Shown here in pieces: positions 1 to 11,585 of a stretch of 64,000 nt of DNA. The position numbers and the translations under genes were made by a program. The notes below the pieces were generated by a model. That model did not search any database and was not told the DNA's origin. It saw only the letters and a program-made list of their open reading frames with translations. Origin of the DNA: Straminergon stramineum (lineage: Eukaryota; Streptophyta; Bryopsida; Hypnales; Calliergonaceae); NCBI GenBank assembly GCA_963920665.1, contig OY987266.1:26524248-26588247 (forward strand). Reading direction: 5' to 3'. The stretch's first letter is position 1. Every line of letters starts with the position of its first letter.

Positions 1-49
1 CACATTCTGGGGGCGGCTGAAATCATAATCGCGTGGTTGGGACGTTGGG

Positions 50-315
50 AGGACGCTAAATCCTGCAAACAAAGTGGGCCCCGCAGGGGCAGATTTACCA
101 TGGGGAAAAGTGCAGGAATTTTTATTTTTTGCACATTATTTTTTCTGCAAATTCCGAATTCATATTTGCAATCAGAGACCCCAAATTAGCTGGGAGGGGT
201 CTAGAACATACCCTAGACACGGCTCAAAATAGGGGGCAGTTTTTACTTCTACTCCAGGATGAAAACACAAATGCCCCTGCGGGGCCACTTCGTTTGCAGG
301 ATTTAGCGTCCTGCG
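50..315 (+). mobile_element. MULE-like MITE, copy 1 (about 267 bp)
   Basis: The two ends are near-perfect terminal inverted repeats of about 40 bp (51-91 and 272-312), beginning AGGACGCTAAATCCTGCAAA. A 10-bp sequence GGACGTTGGG at 40-49 recurs as GGACTTTGGG at 316-325 (9/10), as expected for a 9-10 bp target-site duplication of Mutator-like elements. The interior is A+T-rich and has no credible ORF. A second copy in opposite orientation lies at 36076-36344. Confidence 0.8.
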
Positions 316-325
316 GGACTTTGGG

Positions 326-1068
326 ACCACAATAGCTAAAATAGAATATGGGGTCCACTCATGAGAGCTTGCGTGTTAACCACAAGATATTGTTTTTACG
401 CTGTCGGTAATGTAGCCTGCCAGTTCACGCGAGCAAACGAAAATTTCCATATAGGTATTTCACCAATTTGTTCGCCCGCGTGTGAAAAAACAGGAACAGA
501 ACTATTTCAGGACGAGTTCAGCAACTTCGTGCTATGAACCTGTGATAACGAATGCATGTGCACGTGCTTACTACGCAAAGATGGTACCTGATGTTGGTGC
601 GAAGCCTGTTGCGTAGTTAACGCATCCATCTCCACCGGCTAATCCCATTGAACGGCAGAGTTCAACAAGCACCATGGGTAAGCATGAAAACATAGTACAA
701 TTCTATGTGATAAAGACAATGCCCCTAAATCACTAACACATAATGAGATTTTTAATTGCACTGACATTTGATCAAGAAAAACCCAGTGCAGTCTTCACAT
801 GTGCAATCCAGTTGCTAAAAAATTCTCCAGATTGCACTGACCCCAGTAAATTCGGCAACCGAGTGAAAAAAAATGGGTGAGTCATCTCATGCTTCGTCTT
901 GTTCAAAGGGTGAGTGTATTTTCATGTACCATTCGTGAGTCATCACCTGGCCACTAATGTAAGAAGCGGAGGAGCGAAACTACAAATGAATGTGCTAGAA
1001 AAGAGCTCATAGTTCCTAAAACAACCTACAATTTCTACATACCCAGGGCTCGAAGAAGAGGAATTCTT
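326..1068. other. Intergenic, downstream of the STE24 gene
   Basis: No gene, RNA or repeat recognised. The part nearest 1068 should hold the 3' UTR of the minus-strand protease gene. Confidence 0.4.
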
Positions 1069-2358
1069 CTAATCCACTTTCTTGGACGCCTCATCAAGGG
1101 CTTGCAACCGCTCTACAAGTGGCGGATGTGAGTAATGATACGCCGAGTACCACGGATCAGTATTCATGGCCGACAGATTCTCCTCCTGAAGCTTGATCAG
1201 ACCGGCTCTCAATGGCTCCCTGTAGCCGAGTGCCCGCGCAAATGCATCAGCCTGAAATTCAAAAGCTCGGCTCACCAAGTTGAGACCAAAGCTGACAAGA
1301 TGATGAAACGGCATAATTGTGTGCTGGAAAAGGATGAGTCCAATGAGCACAGGCTGTGTCGTGAAGCCAAAGCTCAAAAACAAGTCACTTGAATTTCTCA
1401 CAAGCGTGTACCCTCCGAATTGCAACAGCGTTAGCACCTGCATAGCCAAAAAAGAGTACATGGTGTGACTCAGTTTCCAGTGACCCAACTCATGCGCAAT
1501 AACAGCCACGACCTCCTCCTCGTCTTTACACTGCGAGATCAGGGTATCATACAGCACGATCCGCTTGCTGTTATAGAATCCATACATGTACGCGTTGCTG
1601 TGACTTGACCGCGTTGAGCCGTCGATCACAAACAATTTCTTCAACGGAAAATCCAAGGACGACGCCAGCTTCTCAATCTTGGCCCGAAGCTCCCCCTCGG
1701 GCAGCGGCGTGAATTTGTTAAAAAGGGGCGCGATGAGCACGGGGTAGAGCGCCATCATCACCAGTGACAGCAGCAACATGAACCCCCACAAGTACAGAGC
1801 CAGATACGGACCTCCGTTCTGCACAATAAAGATGATAGCCGCCACAATCGGAGGCCCAACCACCACCATCAGCCCCAGCCCCATGAACATATCCCTGAAA
1901 AACAACCAAATGGTCTGCTTGTTGAAGCCATGACGCGCCTCAATCACAAACGTCGAATACAACGAAAACGGGAGCTCCAGAATCTGCGACCACAACGTCG
2001 TGACGGCAAGAAACGAAAGCGTGTGCACAATCTCGCTCTTCGGATCCAACCCTAGCTTCCCGACCAACAGTCCGCTCTTCTCCCACGCCCAGGGCAACAA
2101 GCCCAGCAGCAGAATCGCCGACTCCTCTGCAATATTCACCGCCGCATGCACGAAGTGGAATTGGCTCTTGTCCAAACTGTAAGCCTGCGCCTTCTGGAAC
2201 TTCTCCTGGCTCACCACGCCCTTGAGAGGTGTGGGAAGGTGGGAAAGCTTCAACGCCGTGTGCTGACGGACGTCCAAGTAGGTTTCGAACAAGTACATGA
2301 ACACCATAAACCCTACCACCGCTTCCAAGTAAGGGAAGGGCGCCCCCGAGGCCTCCAT
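1069..2358 (-). CDS. STE24: CAAX prenyl protease 1, zinc metalloprotease (STE24/FACE-1 family)
   Basis: Peptidase family M48 membrane protease that trims the C-terminal tripeptide from prenylated CAAX proteins, in the ER membrane. The protein has 429 residues; plant members are about 424. Residues H289-E-L-G-H293 form the HExxH zinc site, and E367 in RAFEFQADAFA is the expected third ligand. The family blocks YSLDKSQFHF (60-69), ARHGFNKQTIW (141-151) and DGSTRSSHSNAYMYGF (246-261) are intact, with several hydrophobic segments (about 12-25, 78-92, 112-130, 158-179, 185-214, 303-320, 334-358). The frame stays open 46 codons further upstream, but that stretch is His/Arg/Cys-rich and unlike the family, so the start is placed at the ATG whose first base is 2358, followed by the conserved PYLEAVVGFMVFMYLFETYLD. 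No intron interrupts the ORF. The C-terminus (ASKKVD) resembles a plant KKxD tail. Function is inferred from the family; the identification is firm. Confidence 0.96.
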   Translation of the reverse strand: MEASGAPFPYLEAVVGFMVFMYLFETYLDVRQHTALKLSHLPTPLKGVVSQEKFQKAQAYSLDKSQFHFVHAAVNIAEESAILLLGLLPWAWEKSGLLVGKLGLDPKSEIVHTLSFLAVTTLWSQILELPFSLYSTFVIEARHGFNKQTIWLFFRDMFMGLGLMVVVGPPIVAAIIFIVQNGGPYLALYLWGFMLLLSLVMMALYPVLIAPLFNKFTPLPEGELRAKIEKLASSLDFPLKKLFVIDGSTRSSHSNAYMYGFYNSKRIVLYDTLISQCKDEEEVVAVIAHELGHWKLSHTMYSFLAMQVLTLLQFGGYTLVRNSSDLFLSFGFTTQPVLIGLILFQHTIMPFHHLVSFGLNLVSRAFEFQADAFARALGYREPLRAGLIKLQEENLSAMNTDPWYSAYHYSHPPLVERLQALDEASKKVD

Positions 2359-2519
2359 TGTGTGTGAGCGATGCAAATAGAGAGCACAATCACATGCTCC
2401 ACAATCGCAGTAATAGACACAGAAGAGGTTTGCAGGGACAATAGAGTGGCGATGACGATGGCGAAGCGATGGCGGAGACAAAAGCTTGACCACCACGCAA
2501 GTCCAAACACCGATCGCTG

Positions 2520-2528
2520 AAACCCTAA
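2520..2528 (+). promoter_or_regulatory. Telo-box (AAACCCTAA) upstream of STE24
   Basis: AAACCCTAA lies about 160 bp upstream of the STE24 start codon. Telo-boxes are common near transcription starts of plant housekeeping genes. Role here is inferred only. Confidence 0.3.
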
Positions 2529-2874
2529 ATGGTGGACGGAGTCAAGATTTGAAGGAGAATGGGAACTCTGGTATGTTCCGGGAGAGAACAGGCTCCTCCT
2601 CAGTTGGCTGTATGAGCGCCATGTGTTGCTATTGTTTGGGTATTTGTGCTTGGGTTCCTTGCCTTCAGAAAACGTAACCGACTTTTTGGTGGGCAGAAAA
2701 CTTGGTCACTTGACATTACATTGTTGGAGCATGAAAGTTGGGGTTTCCCTTCTGAATGTGGCATTGTAAATGAAACAAGGTGCTACGCTAGGAGAGGATG
2801 TGTCTTTGTAGCATTTATCATTTTTTAAGTAAGATAGTTGCTCAAACTTCTTTAGAGTAGCAATTATTGATTTT

Positions 2875-3375
2875 AAGCTTCCTCCCCCTTTCAATCACCC
2901 TTCGATCAAAGATCATCTATTTATCGGAGCCAATTATTCTTATTCATTGTATTGAGAAAATGGGGTCACAATGCTTTGGAGGCAAAGGGACTGAACCCTT
3001 GAAGTTACAATGAAGAAGAAAAACTTTCACAAAGTACCTCAATTCTAAGCTTCCTCCCCCTTTCCATCACCCTTCCAACAGAGATCAACCTTTGATCAAA
3101 GCCAATTATTCTTATTCTTTGTGTTGAGGAAATGGGGCCACAATGCTTTGGAGGCAAAGGGATTCAATCCTTGAAGTTACAATGAAGAAGAAAAACTTTC
3201 ACAGAGTTAGTTACCTTGATTCCAAGCTTCGTCCCCCCTTTCGATCAGAGATTAGCCTTTGATTAGAGCCAATTATTCTTATTCTTTGTGTCAAGGAAAT
3301 GGAGTCAGAATCCTTTGGAGGCAAAGGGATTCTACCCTTGAAGTTACAATGAAGAAGAAAAACTTTTATGGAGTA
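2875..3375. repeat. Tandem repeat, three units of about 172-177 bp
   Basis: Units start with AAGCTTCCTCCCCC or a close variant at 2875, 3047 and 3224. Each continues through TTATTCTTATTC, GGAGGCAAAGGGA and GAAGTTACAATGAAGAAG in the same order. The units differ by scattered substitutions and small indels. Each starts with a HindIII site. No coding potential. Confidence 0.85.
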
Positions 3376-3960
3376 TTTATGAGACTACTATTTCTTTATT
3401 TAATTTTTAAAACTCCATGAAAAATTAAATTTCAAATCCAAAATGGATGTTGGTGGTGATGACTAAACTACTATTTATTCATAGAATTGGAGTTTAATCA
3501 CAATCCTATATCTTATTTACCATAATTTTGGTGCAACTTGGAAGTTAATGAGAATTGGACAAACAACCTATCCTAGCACTTTGCAAGTTTACCACAACAA
3601 ATGGAACTTGACTTTTGCCATGTCAAGGTCCTACATTGAAGCTTATGTTTCAATTCAAGTAAAGACAATTCAATTTAGACAAGTGTGTAGCTTAACTTCT
3701 CTGAATACGGATTTGATGCTTATTCTGTCTTGTGAGATATGCAACATGCAATTGTTGTTTAAACTGACTATAATTTGAGCACACAAGAGGTAGTTGTGTT
3801 GATCTAACTATTGAAAGCCCAATTGAAAGAGTCACCTTTCAAAATAGAACTTGTCTATTCAAAGGCAAGTGAAATATATTCTGGATTCCACAAAGAAGAC
3901 TTGTTGAAAAGTAATTACACTTTCTAAATAGATACAACTATAATTGCTATAACGTACTTA
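3376..3960. other. A+T-rich intergenic sequence
   Basis: Only a short non-conserved ORF (3548-3778, +) with no recognisable motif. Nothing else seen. Confidence 0.4.
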
Positions 3961-4497
3961 GAGCATCCCCACCAGGGAGCTTCCCTATCTATATCAAGAT
4001 AGGGAAGACCCCGATCCACTAGCATGTTGTATCTTCAAATATTTAGATAGGAGGGGTTCCAATTCCCCACATGAGAGGGCAAATAGGGAACTCTAGTGTA
4101 GTAAACCCTATATGTAATTTCACTCATAATCTCTGATGTGTACTTTCCTAGTTTGTTGTTGTACATACTATTGATTGTTGGTGATTATTGTTTGCTTGGT
4201 TATTGCATGTGAAAAAACAACTTGCTTTTGCATGTATTTACTAAAATTTTCCACGTATAGGGCACAACTAGTAGGGCTTGTCATCCCCTATCCTCATCTT
4301 TATATCATCTTCATCCATATGGGGATGGGGATAGGGATAGGGGCAAATTGGTGTGGATCAAGGCTTTTTTTTGGCAAAATTTTGCTAGATTTGTCAAAAT
4401 TTGACCACTGTGAATTTGTCCCTCCAAAATCTGGCCTATGCAATGAAGCCAACACAAGGGATACTATTCCAAAATAAAAGCCCTTGTGGGGATGCTC
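3961..4497. mobile_element. TIR element with GAGCATCCCC termini (537 bp)
   Basis: GAGCATCCCCACCAGGG at 3961 is mirrored by CCCTTGTGGGGATGCTC ending at 4497. The flanks are TTA on the left and CTA on the right, which could be a degenerate 3-bp TWA duplication as in PIF/Harbinger elements; I do not treat that as proven. About 110 bp of its right part (4365-4470) is also found at 40889-40995, so the segment is a dispersed repeat. No transposase is encoded. Confidence 0.6.
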
Positions 4498-5490
4498 CTA
4501 GGCATGAATTTAGGAGGCAAATCAATGTTCAAACAATGTCCTAGGCTTTGCAATGTATATATATTCTAAATAGGATATCATTGTTTTGTTTACAATGAAG
4601 TTACCTTTAAAATCACTCCTTCATTGTTTGTATATTGTAAGTGAACATTTGATTGGAGTCAAATGTTCCTTGAGTCAAGTTAAAATCATAAGTGAGAACT
4701 TCATATATTCCCTTCAATCTATAATACTAATAATTTTTTGTAGTAATGATTTGGTAAACATTTATTAATGTATGGAGTTATAATCAAAGGATTCTATAGT
4801 GAATGAGCAATGTCTCCTAGCAATTGCAAAAAAAGTTTATGCTTCATTAATAGAAATTGAAAATTGAAAAGATATGAGAATTGAAGTATTTTACTAATAT
4901 AGAATTATAGACAAGTTATCTGGGACAAGTGAAAATACCAATTGAACAAGAATAATATTATGGTACGTAGGGAGTAATCATGTGTATTCTAAGCATCTAT
5001 TGCTTGACATGAAATGTGGACTAGATGTAGTATGACAAATTGCAATTAAAAAAAATCTACAATCAAGCACAATAAGATAGCACTTGTTTCTATCTATGTC
5101 AATCTAGTATAGGTAAAACTAGTGCAACCAATTCTTCTATCATTCACACTACATTGATTACTCCTATTAGAGCATTCTCAATCCAACCAATATATTGGCC
5201 TTCAAAATTTATTTCTAAAGTTTGATTGATATATAATTAGAACTTGAAATTACTGTCATTAGAAGCACATCCAAAACTGGTTTAAATAGCTATGAGAAAT
5301 ATCATATTTAGACACTAGACAATGAAAATTGTAGAGGCTTTGGCAAATCATGCTTCCAAATCAAAATTTGGCTAATTGCACCTACCAAAGTCACACTATT
5401 TCAAATTTGAGCATGCTGAAATCTGTGCTGTAAGTATTCCACTAATTTCCACAACATTATAGTGACTCTAATTTTGAGGCCTCAATATTA
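4498..5490. other. A+T-rich intergenic sequence
   Basis: No gene or structured repeat recognised. A GAGCATTCTC motif at about 5173 resembles a MITE end, but I find no partner. Confidence 0.35.
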
Positions 5491-5832
5491 GGATGAAATC
5501 AGCGTCGTCTCTGGACCAGAGTTTCGCATCTTCTCAGTTCAGGATACACGAAATACATCCTCATGTTTCTGGGATTCAATTTTTCATGGTGGCTTCTGGG
5601 TGTGTGATTAGTTAGGCTTTGTGTTGGCTTTGCAGATTGGATATTACATTCGCTGCAGACGACCGTATTAGAATTTTTGGAAGGTGGAGCTGTTGCAGTC
5701 GAGTAGGAGGAGGTGGGAAGAGACATAGTATACAGGGTTAGGGTTAGGGCACAATCGCGCTTGTCAAGCAAATCATGACCCTGCGTGCATGAAGAGTGTG
5801 AATCCCAACCGGAAGGTCTCGAATTGAAGAAA

Positions 5833-6114
5833 ATGGAAAAGTTTGTTTCTGTGGCTGAGACTCCTGTTCTTGTTAGAGAATTATCGAGTGGGGAAATTTC
5901 AGGTGCGGCATCTTTGGGAAGGTTTTGGAACGCTGGATTGCTTATTATTCTGGATCGGATTGTTGTGTATTGTGTGCCATATTTTAAAGGTTCTTTAGGT
6001 TCTTTTTCTTTGCATATTCTGCTAATAACATTCTTGAGAAGGCTTAACAGTATTGCAACAAGAGTCTGGATTCTTTTGAAGAGCACCGTGAGCTCAAGAT
6101 TGAAATCTTTGTAA
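5833..6114 (+). CDS. Hypothetical small protein ORF, 93 aa
   Basis: An ORF in a locally less A+T-rich island (about 5490-6400). From the ATG at 5833 it reads a polar N-terminus (MEKFVSVAETPVLVRELSSG) and then two hydrophobic stretches (about residues 32-47 and 55-63) and a basic tail ending RLKSL. A possible upstream start at 5785 adds 16 residues. A GGTTAGGGTTAGGG stretch lies just upstream, on the strand opposite to a telo-box. I recognise no family, and a long opposite-strand ORF overlaps it (5499-6086). It may be chance or an exon of a longer gene. Confidence 0.22.
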   Translation: MEKFVSVAETPVLVRELSSGEISGAASLGRFWNAGLLIILDRIVVYCVPYFKGSLGSFSLHILLITFLRRLNSIATRVWILLKSTVSSRLKSL

Positions 6115-9100
6115 CATTAGCACTTTTGTACTCAAATCAGCCATGCACTTTATCGTGTCTAGTAGGGTTTTGTACTGTGAATAATGGGGCCTCCCCACTG
6201 CTCTGGAATGAACGCGTGAGAACCTATGGTTTTAGGAATTTCGAAACTTCTCAAGTCGTCTGAGTGTCTGCCTGGAATGTGAATAATTGTAGATTTCGCT
6301 TCCAGGTTGAGATACGCAGAGATTAGCCGAGTTCATGCTCGTTCAGTGTGCAAAGGACCTCGTGTTTATTTAGCTGTTTTGAATAGGTTGTATGGGGAAT
6401 TTCTTTTGTCCCCTGTTTTGTTGGTTTTTTGACCTATGCATGCAATGTTTTTCATGCATTGTAAAATTTGATCACATCTGATTATATTTTTCTCGGTATG
6501 ATCAATATGATTGATCATTTTCATCTATGAAGTCTTGGTCTCTTAGGAGTTAAACCCTGAGATTGGTGGTTGAATATCATTGAGAAACTAGGTGCACAGA
6601 TATGGAAATGGGAATATGATGTTTATTGGGCAGTCACAATCTATCAATTTCGGGTTACTTCAGGATGTGTCTCTCCAATACGATTGCACCACACATGTAT
6701 ATTACAGTGTGGAACAGTATGGCGAAATCCAAAATTTCATGGCATTCTATGATTAGGAATTTAGCATAATGTGGTTATAGGTCAAATAGGTAAAAATAGG
6801 TAAATTTTTCAAATTTTTCAAAATTTAAAGTTGGAATAGAAATTAGACTTAGTTAACTTCATTTTATTAGTTGAGCTCAAATTCAAACAAGATTATTTTT
6901 TGGGCTAAAATTCAGATTTAAAGCAAAGAGGTACAAGTTGCCAAAATACAGTTTTGTGATCTGTTTTTTTGGCATATTCTTTCTTAGAGAAGTCAATAAT
7001 ACCTCAATGAGGGAATTTCGACCAACTTTGATGCAAACACATTCAAAGTACTGTCAAAAAAAATTTGGATGAAAACACATAGTTCATCAGATTTTGCTCA
7101 TCTAAAATTATCCAAGTGCCACTTTTTGACTTTGTGGTTCTTTAAGGGTTAATTCTTCAATGTCAAAAATTATGTTTATTTTAGCACTTTGAGAATAATG
7201 TTAAAGATTTGAATATTGGTATTCACATTGCACCCTCTTTGAAGATGTCATGTATTTGTTACTCACTTGTTGTAATTTTTGCATATCACCTATTGGTTGA
7301 TGTTCTTGTCTATGCAGAGTATGGAGAATGTTTGAGTTCTTCACTTGTTGAGGGAGTAGAGGTTGCAAGTTTTCAAGTAGTATTTTAACCAACTTCCTTG
7401 TTTTTGATTGACACTTTCCTATTCTTAGTAATGATTTTTCATCAAGATACTTAGAAGTGCTTGTATTTTTGGCTTCTTATTAGACATTGCAAATCTGATG
7501 TATGTTGTCATGGCTGAATTTTTTTTGAAAGAAAATAATCAACGCATTATGTACACATCCTTTGACCCCTTATGTTCTTTGCATACAAGGTCTTCCTTGC
7601 CTTTTCATGTCTTGCACTAACCATTAGATGTAGTCTCAACATCAACCAATGCTCTCAAAGATCTCTTGAAGCACTTGCATTTTGTTGGCTAAGGCATTCT
7701 TGGATGCTATTGGTGAAGACAATGAATTACAAGCTCTTGAGGTAAGAGTTGTTTTTAGAAGGCCTCTTTGTTGGAAGGGTTGTTCCTATTCGTTTGTTCC
7801 TCCTAACTAATATCTAATTACAAAATTGTGACATTCATCCAGACATGACCCCTATGTAGGCTTGACTCATTTGTAAATGGATTGAATATGAGAGCCTACA
7901 ATTGATTTTGGATACCCCTTCAATCAACACTTCAAAAATTAACAGTTTATTCAAGCTATGTCCAAAAAGATGCATTTGAATGTCTTCCAATTGTCAAGAA
8001 AAATAAAAGAACTTTGCTGATCGGAACCTTGCTCAGATGCTTTATTTGGACCCTTTGGGGAGTTCATACCTTACCTGTGGTTGAAATTTATTTGATTTCT
8101 TGCTCCGAAGATGAAGAAGCAACAATTAATGAGGCTTTGAAGACTGTCAATTAACAGCGCTCAGCTCTCCAGATTTATCAATTCAAGGTGGCCGTTTTTC
8201 CAATGGATGGCTTTGCTTAGTGTCTTCCTTAATTTTAACCTATTGCCTGTGGTTGACTCCAAATCGAAGAAAACTCTTGTGTATACACTTAATCCTCTTT
8301 GTATCGGTGCATTTATCCCAATCTTGCTGACAAGTATGAGGACAAACTTCGATCCATGCTTAGAATGCATGCTGATTTTTCCACTTTTTACAGTATGAAC
8401 TTTGATGTAATCCAAACTTGCATTCCTTAATTGTTTTTTTAACTCGTCCTCCTTCACTTTTACTCATCTTTTAAAGGAGAATAAAATCTAAACCTGATGA
8501 AATTGATAAAACCGTTGCTCGGATCATGTGTCAGTTTTTGTGAAAATTACTGTGCTGGAGTGATGAAGTCAAGCACTGATGAGTGGTACTGTCGGGCCTT
8601 TGTCAAAGATTCATTTAAGTTAACGTATATTCACTCATCTGATTGCACACCATCATCCTTGCATCCTTGCGAGTACTTACTGTTGCAGCAGGGCTGCCTG
8701 CAGTCTGTAACTCTGTGTCTATCAACACAATCAGTGTTATGCCAGTGTGCCTCATGGATCTCCACCAGCTGATTTCAAATGACACATATTTTATACCCGC
8801 GTTTTTGAAAATGGTGAGCTCTCGTATCAAAAAGATGAAGGAAAGAATCCAATCTTTGAAGGGCCAGCACTACCTGTACGTCCCACTCTCTTTTTTCTTA
8901 GTCAAAGATGACAGGGTTTGTCCCTCAGATACTACCATATCTGCTTGTCTCAATATTTATAGCTTTGGGTATGGACCACAAGTCTGCATTCCGCAACTGC
9001 CGATGAACAAAATCAGACAAGAAGCCAAGGAAAAGGGAATACCGTGAACTGAGCTGAAGGCTAAGGGCCTAGCCACATTTGAGTCTAGTCCCACGGCAGT

Positions 9101-9235
9101 CATTTTCCTTGTATCTTTCCCTCATGATCCACCAACTCAATCATGGGGGTAATTGGGTGGGTCATATTGTATGTGCTCACCCAACAAGACCAAATAAAAT
9201 AAAATAAAATAAATCTCTCTCAAGATCCTTAACCC
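6115..9235. other. Intergenic, possibly with a decayed gene at 8.0-9.05 kb
   Basis: Mostly A+T-rich and featureless to about 8000. Between 8160 and 9047 base composition is less skewed and several short ORFs overlap on both strands; the longest is 8643-9047 (+, 134 codons), which includes a Lys-rich patch SRIKKMKERIQSLKGQHY. None matches a family I know, so a decayed gene is only a possibility. Confidence 0.25.
9191..9213. repeat. Microsatellite (AAAAT)n
   Basis: A short run of ATAAAATAAAATAAAATAAA immediately before an X-family element. Confidence 0.7.
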
Positions 9236-9465
9236 TTAACTCCTAAACGACGAGGCAAACATTTTTTGTCCGATGAATGACAAGGAATTCTTGTGTGTAG
9301 GACAAAAGTGCAACTATTCAACCTTGCAATTAGGGGTGGAAAGTGGAGATCTTCTACAATAGTTTGACTCCCAATGAGTATTTTTGAATTTTTTAAAGTA
9401 GTTGATGTCACACGGTTCTAAAATGGTTGATTTCCACAATGACCAGCCTCGCGTTCAAGGGTTAA
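9236..9465 (-). mobile_element. X-family TTAA-ended MITE, copy X1 (230 bp)
   Basis: Bounded by TTAACTCCTAAACGACG at 9236 and CAAGGGTTAA ending at 9465. The interior carries the family signature AGATCTTCTACAATAGTTTG, GACTCCCAATGAGTATTTTT and GATGTCACACGGTTC. Related copies lie at 9462-9689, 13311-13538, 29500-29731 and 34241-34448. It shares its right-hand TTAA with copy X2. Confidence 0.75.
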
Positions 9466-9689
9466 TGGACGGATTGGTGACTATAGAAATCAAACCTTTT
9501 GGAACCATGTGACATCATCATCTACATTTTAAAAAAATTAAAAATACCCATTGGGAGTCAAACTAATGTAGAAGATCTCCCCTTTCTGCAAAAAATTCCA
9601 AGGATGAATAGTTGTAGTTCTGTCCTACATAGAGAGATTCCTTGTCATCCATCCTACACTAAACATCCATGTCGACGTTTATGGGTTAA
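9462..9689 (+). mobile_element. X-family TTAA-ended MITE, copy X2, head-to-head with X1
   Basis: An inverted copy of X1 running from the shared TTAA (9462-9465) to CGACGTTTATGGGTTAA at 9689. The two copies form an imperfect 450-bp inverted repeat centred on that TTAA. The copies differ enough that they look like separate insertions or an old tandem inversion. No real ORF. Confidence 0.75.
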
Positions 9690-9699
9690 AATCCCAAAG

Positions 9700-9780
9700 G
9701 AATCTACCCTTGTAATCAAGGTAGTCACCAAAATACTTTGATTATTAGACCAATAGGTGTAATCTTAGGTTCTTTAGTAG
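9700..9780. repeat. Dispersed repeat Y (AAGGTAGTCACCAAAA module)
   Basis: The module AAGGTAGTCACCAAAA, then ATTAGACCAATAGGTG, recurs at 29345-29460 and, more diverged, at 37795-37900. At 29 kb it also lies beside an X-family element. Confidence 0.6.
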
Positions 9781-11230
9781 CACTTCACTTCTAATGATAC
9801 CAAGGATTAAGATCTTTTAACATTACATATGCTAAGTACACTTGGCATTAGGTTTGAATACTAGTCACAAGACACTAGTGTCATTTTATTTTCCTTTGAT
9901 TTTCATCAGTTGACTTCTACAAGACACTAGGCATGTCATTTGATGACATGGGATGGAACTTGTGTTGATATTCAAATGCTTGGTGGTAGCACTACTCACC
10001 TTGGTGTTAATTGCCCTTTAATGGTAAGCAACTCTCTACTAGGTCTACACAATCTTATTTCAAGATTCATCTTGGGAATCACCTTGGGACTCAACACCAT
10101 GGCCTTGTGTGGCATGGGATACCATCCAATTGATCTCAGTTCCCTTGGAGGTATAGTTCTTAAGGATTCTACTACCATTGTTTGCCGATAACTAGCTCAT
10201 ACTTAGTTAAGTTATTTGTTAGCCTTAGCATTATGGAATCCTTGTCTTCGTAGATTTTCAATGAAATATAGCATGTCCTATTTTGACAAGGAATTCTTCC
10301 CGGGATCCCTTTTTTCACATTCTACACTTGGGTTCATAGCTATGACACTACCAACTTTGAGGAGCTAGAACTTTTGACTCACAACTCAAATCCTCGTATT
10401 TTTAAACCTATGGATACATGCTCTCACCATTTTCTGAAGAATGTCGTGTAGCATGCCATCCACTTCATCCCAAATAGGGCATTACAACACCCTATCTACT
10501 CGAGACTCCTCATTTATCCCACCTAGTCTTTTGCAAGGCTTGGGAATTCACCTCCAAAGTCCACCTTGCTTACCAAGGTGGCACATGCATGCCTTTGAGT
10601 GAAGGTCATGACAACTCCAGTAGTTGTCCATGAAGTCAATGTTTGGTGATGATCACAAAAATTTCAAGCCACAAGGTGTGAGCATGTATCCCCTTGGTGA
10701 GAATATGTATTTTTTTGATTGGATGCCTAGAAAAAAAATTATGCTACCATGAACTTTTTTGGCATCTTAGGCAATTTTAGGCAACATGTGTAAAATTCTT
10801 CTATTTTTGAAATTTGATTGGTATATAACTATCATAATAGAAGATGCAATTTTTGAAATAACCGTGTGTAGCACAAAAAACTCATTCTAGAAGGAGTTAA
10901 AGTTCATTGACTCTACTGTGTAAGGTTGAAAAAAAAATTTCTTCTAATTTCAAAGATTGTAATTTTTTTCACACATATCTATACTAGTCTAGTACAAACT
11001 TGTATGGTTGAATATTTTTTAAACTTGATTTTTTTTCATTACCTAAAAAGAGTAGTAGGTTTTGACAATTTTGCTAGAAATGTGCCTTAATTCTTTAGGG
11101 GCTAACTTTGGAAGGACACCAACTTGTAACCAAAGTAGTCATTTGAAAATAATTTGATTTGGGGACCTCTAGGCACAATTTCCAATTTTGAACTCTGTAT
11201 CCTTACATTCAAGTCATCCATCGGACACTT
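9781..11230. other. Intergenic sequence
   Basis: An 83-codon ORF at 9940-10191 (+) is rich in Gly, Leu and Ser and has no motif I recognise. Around 10300-10700 the base composition is mildly less A+T-rich, which could be an old retroelement remnant, but no domain can be read. Confidence 0.3.
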
Positions 11231-11354
11231 CATTAGGAAAATTCTGAACTCTAAACAAGGATGCAAGTATTAGATTTTCGGCACCCATGCAGTGCAAGTA
11301 CAGAAAAAAAAATAAAAATAAAAATAAAAAATAAAAATAAAAATAAAAATAAAA

Positions 11355-11398
<44 letters not shown>

Positions 11399-11585
11399 TG
11401 GAAAAAAATATTTAAAAATTTAAAAACAGTCAATCTGACGTGGTGCTGATGTGGCACTGGTGGTGCCACGTCAAGTTCCAAATTTTAAAAAATAAAAAAT
11501 AATGTTATATTTTATATTTTTTCATAATTGCACCACAGGGGTGCAAAACTCACAGCCTTGTTTACAACTCAAAATTTTCCTAATG
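11231..11585. mobile_element. TIR element with CATTAGGAAAATT termini (355 bp)
   Basis: CATTAGGAAAATTCTGAAC at 11231 is mirrored by CAAAATTTTCCTAATG ending at 11585, with about 35 bp of imperfect inverted repeat continuing inward. The interior contains a microsatellite and TGACGTGGTGCTGATGTGGC, close to a motif inside the element at 52517-52760, which also starts with CATTAG. The two may be distant relatives. Confidence 0.65.
11304..11394. repeat. Compound microsatellite (AAAAAT)n then (AT)n
   Basis: About eight AAAAAT/AAAATA-like units run directly into about 18 AT dinucleotides. It lies inside the TIR element above. Overlapping KNKNKN and YIYIYI ORFs are artefacts of it. Confidence 0.95.

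Noticed and set aside
1718..2389. Long minus-strand ORFs overlapping STE24 in other frames (63 and 149 codons)
   Set aside because: Shadows of the real coding frame in G+C-rich sequence; no family features.
5168..5490. Second GAGCATC-type MITE starting GAGCATTCTC
   Set aside because: No matching inverted end found within several hundred bases.
5499..6086. 195-codon ORF on the minus strand opposite the 93-aa candidate
   Set aside because: Frame is open, but composition is low in coding character and no motif is seen. Only one of the two strands can be right and neither is firm.
8643..9047. 134-codon ORF as a gene
   Set aside because: No family match, no clear splice or start context, and overlapping ORFs of similar quality; left as a possible decayed gene.
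11251..11481. ORFs through the microsatellite (YIYIYI, KNKNKN)
   Set aside because: Direct product of the AT and AAAAAT repeats.
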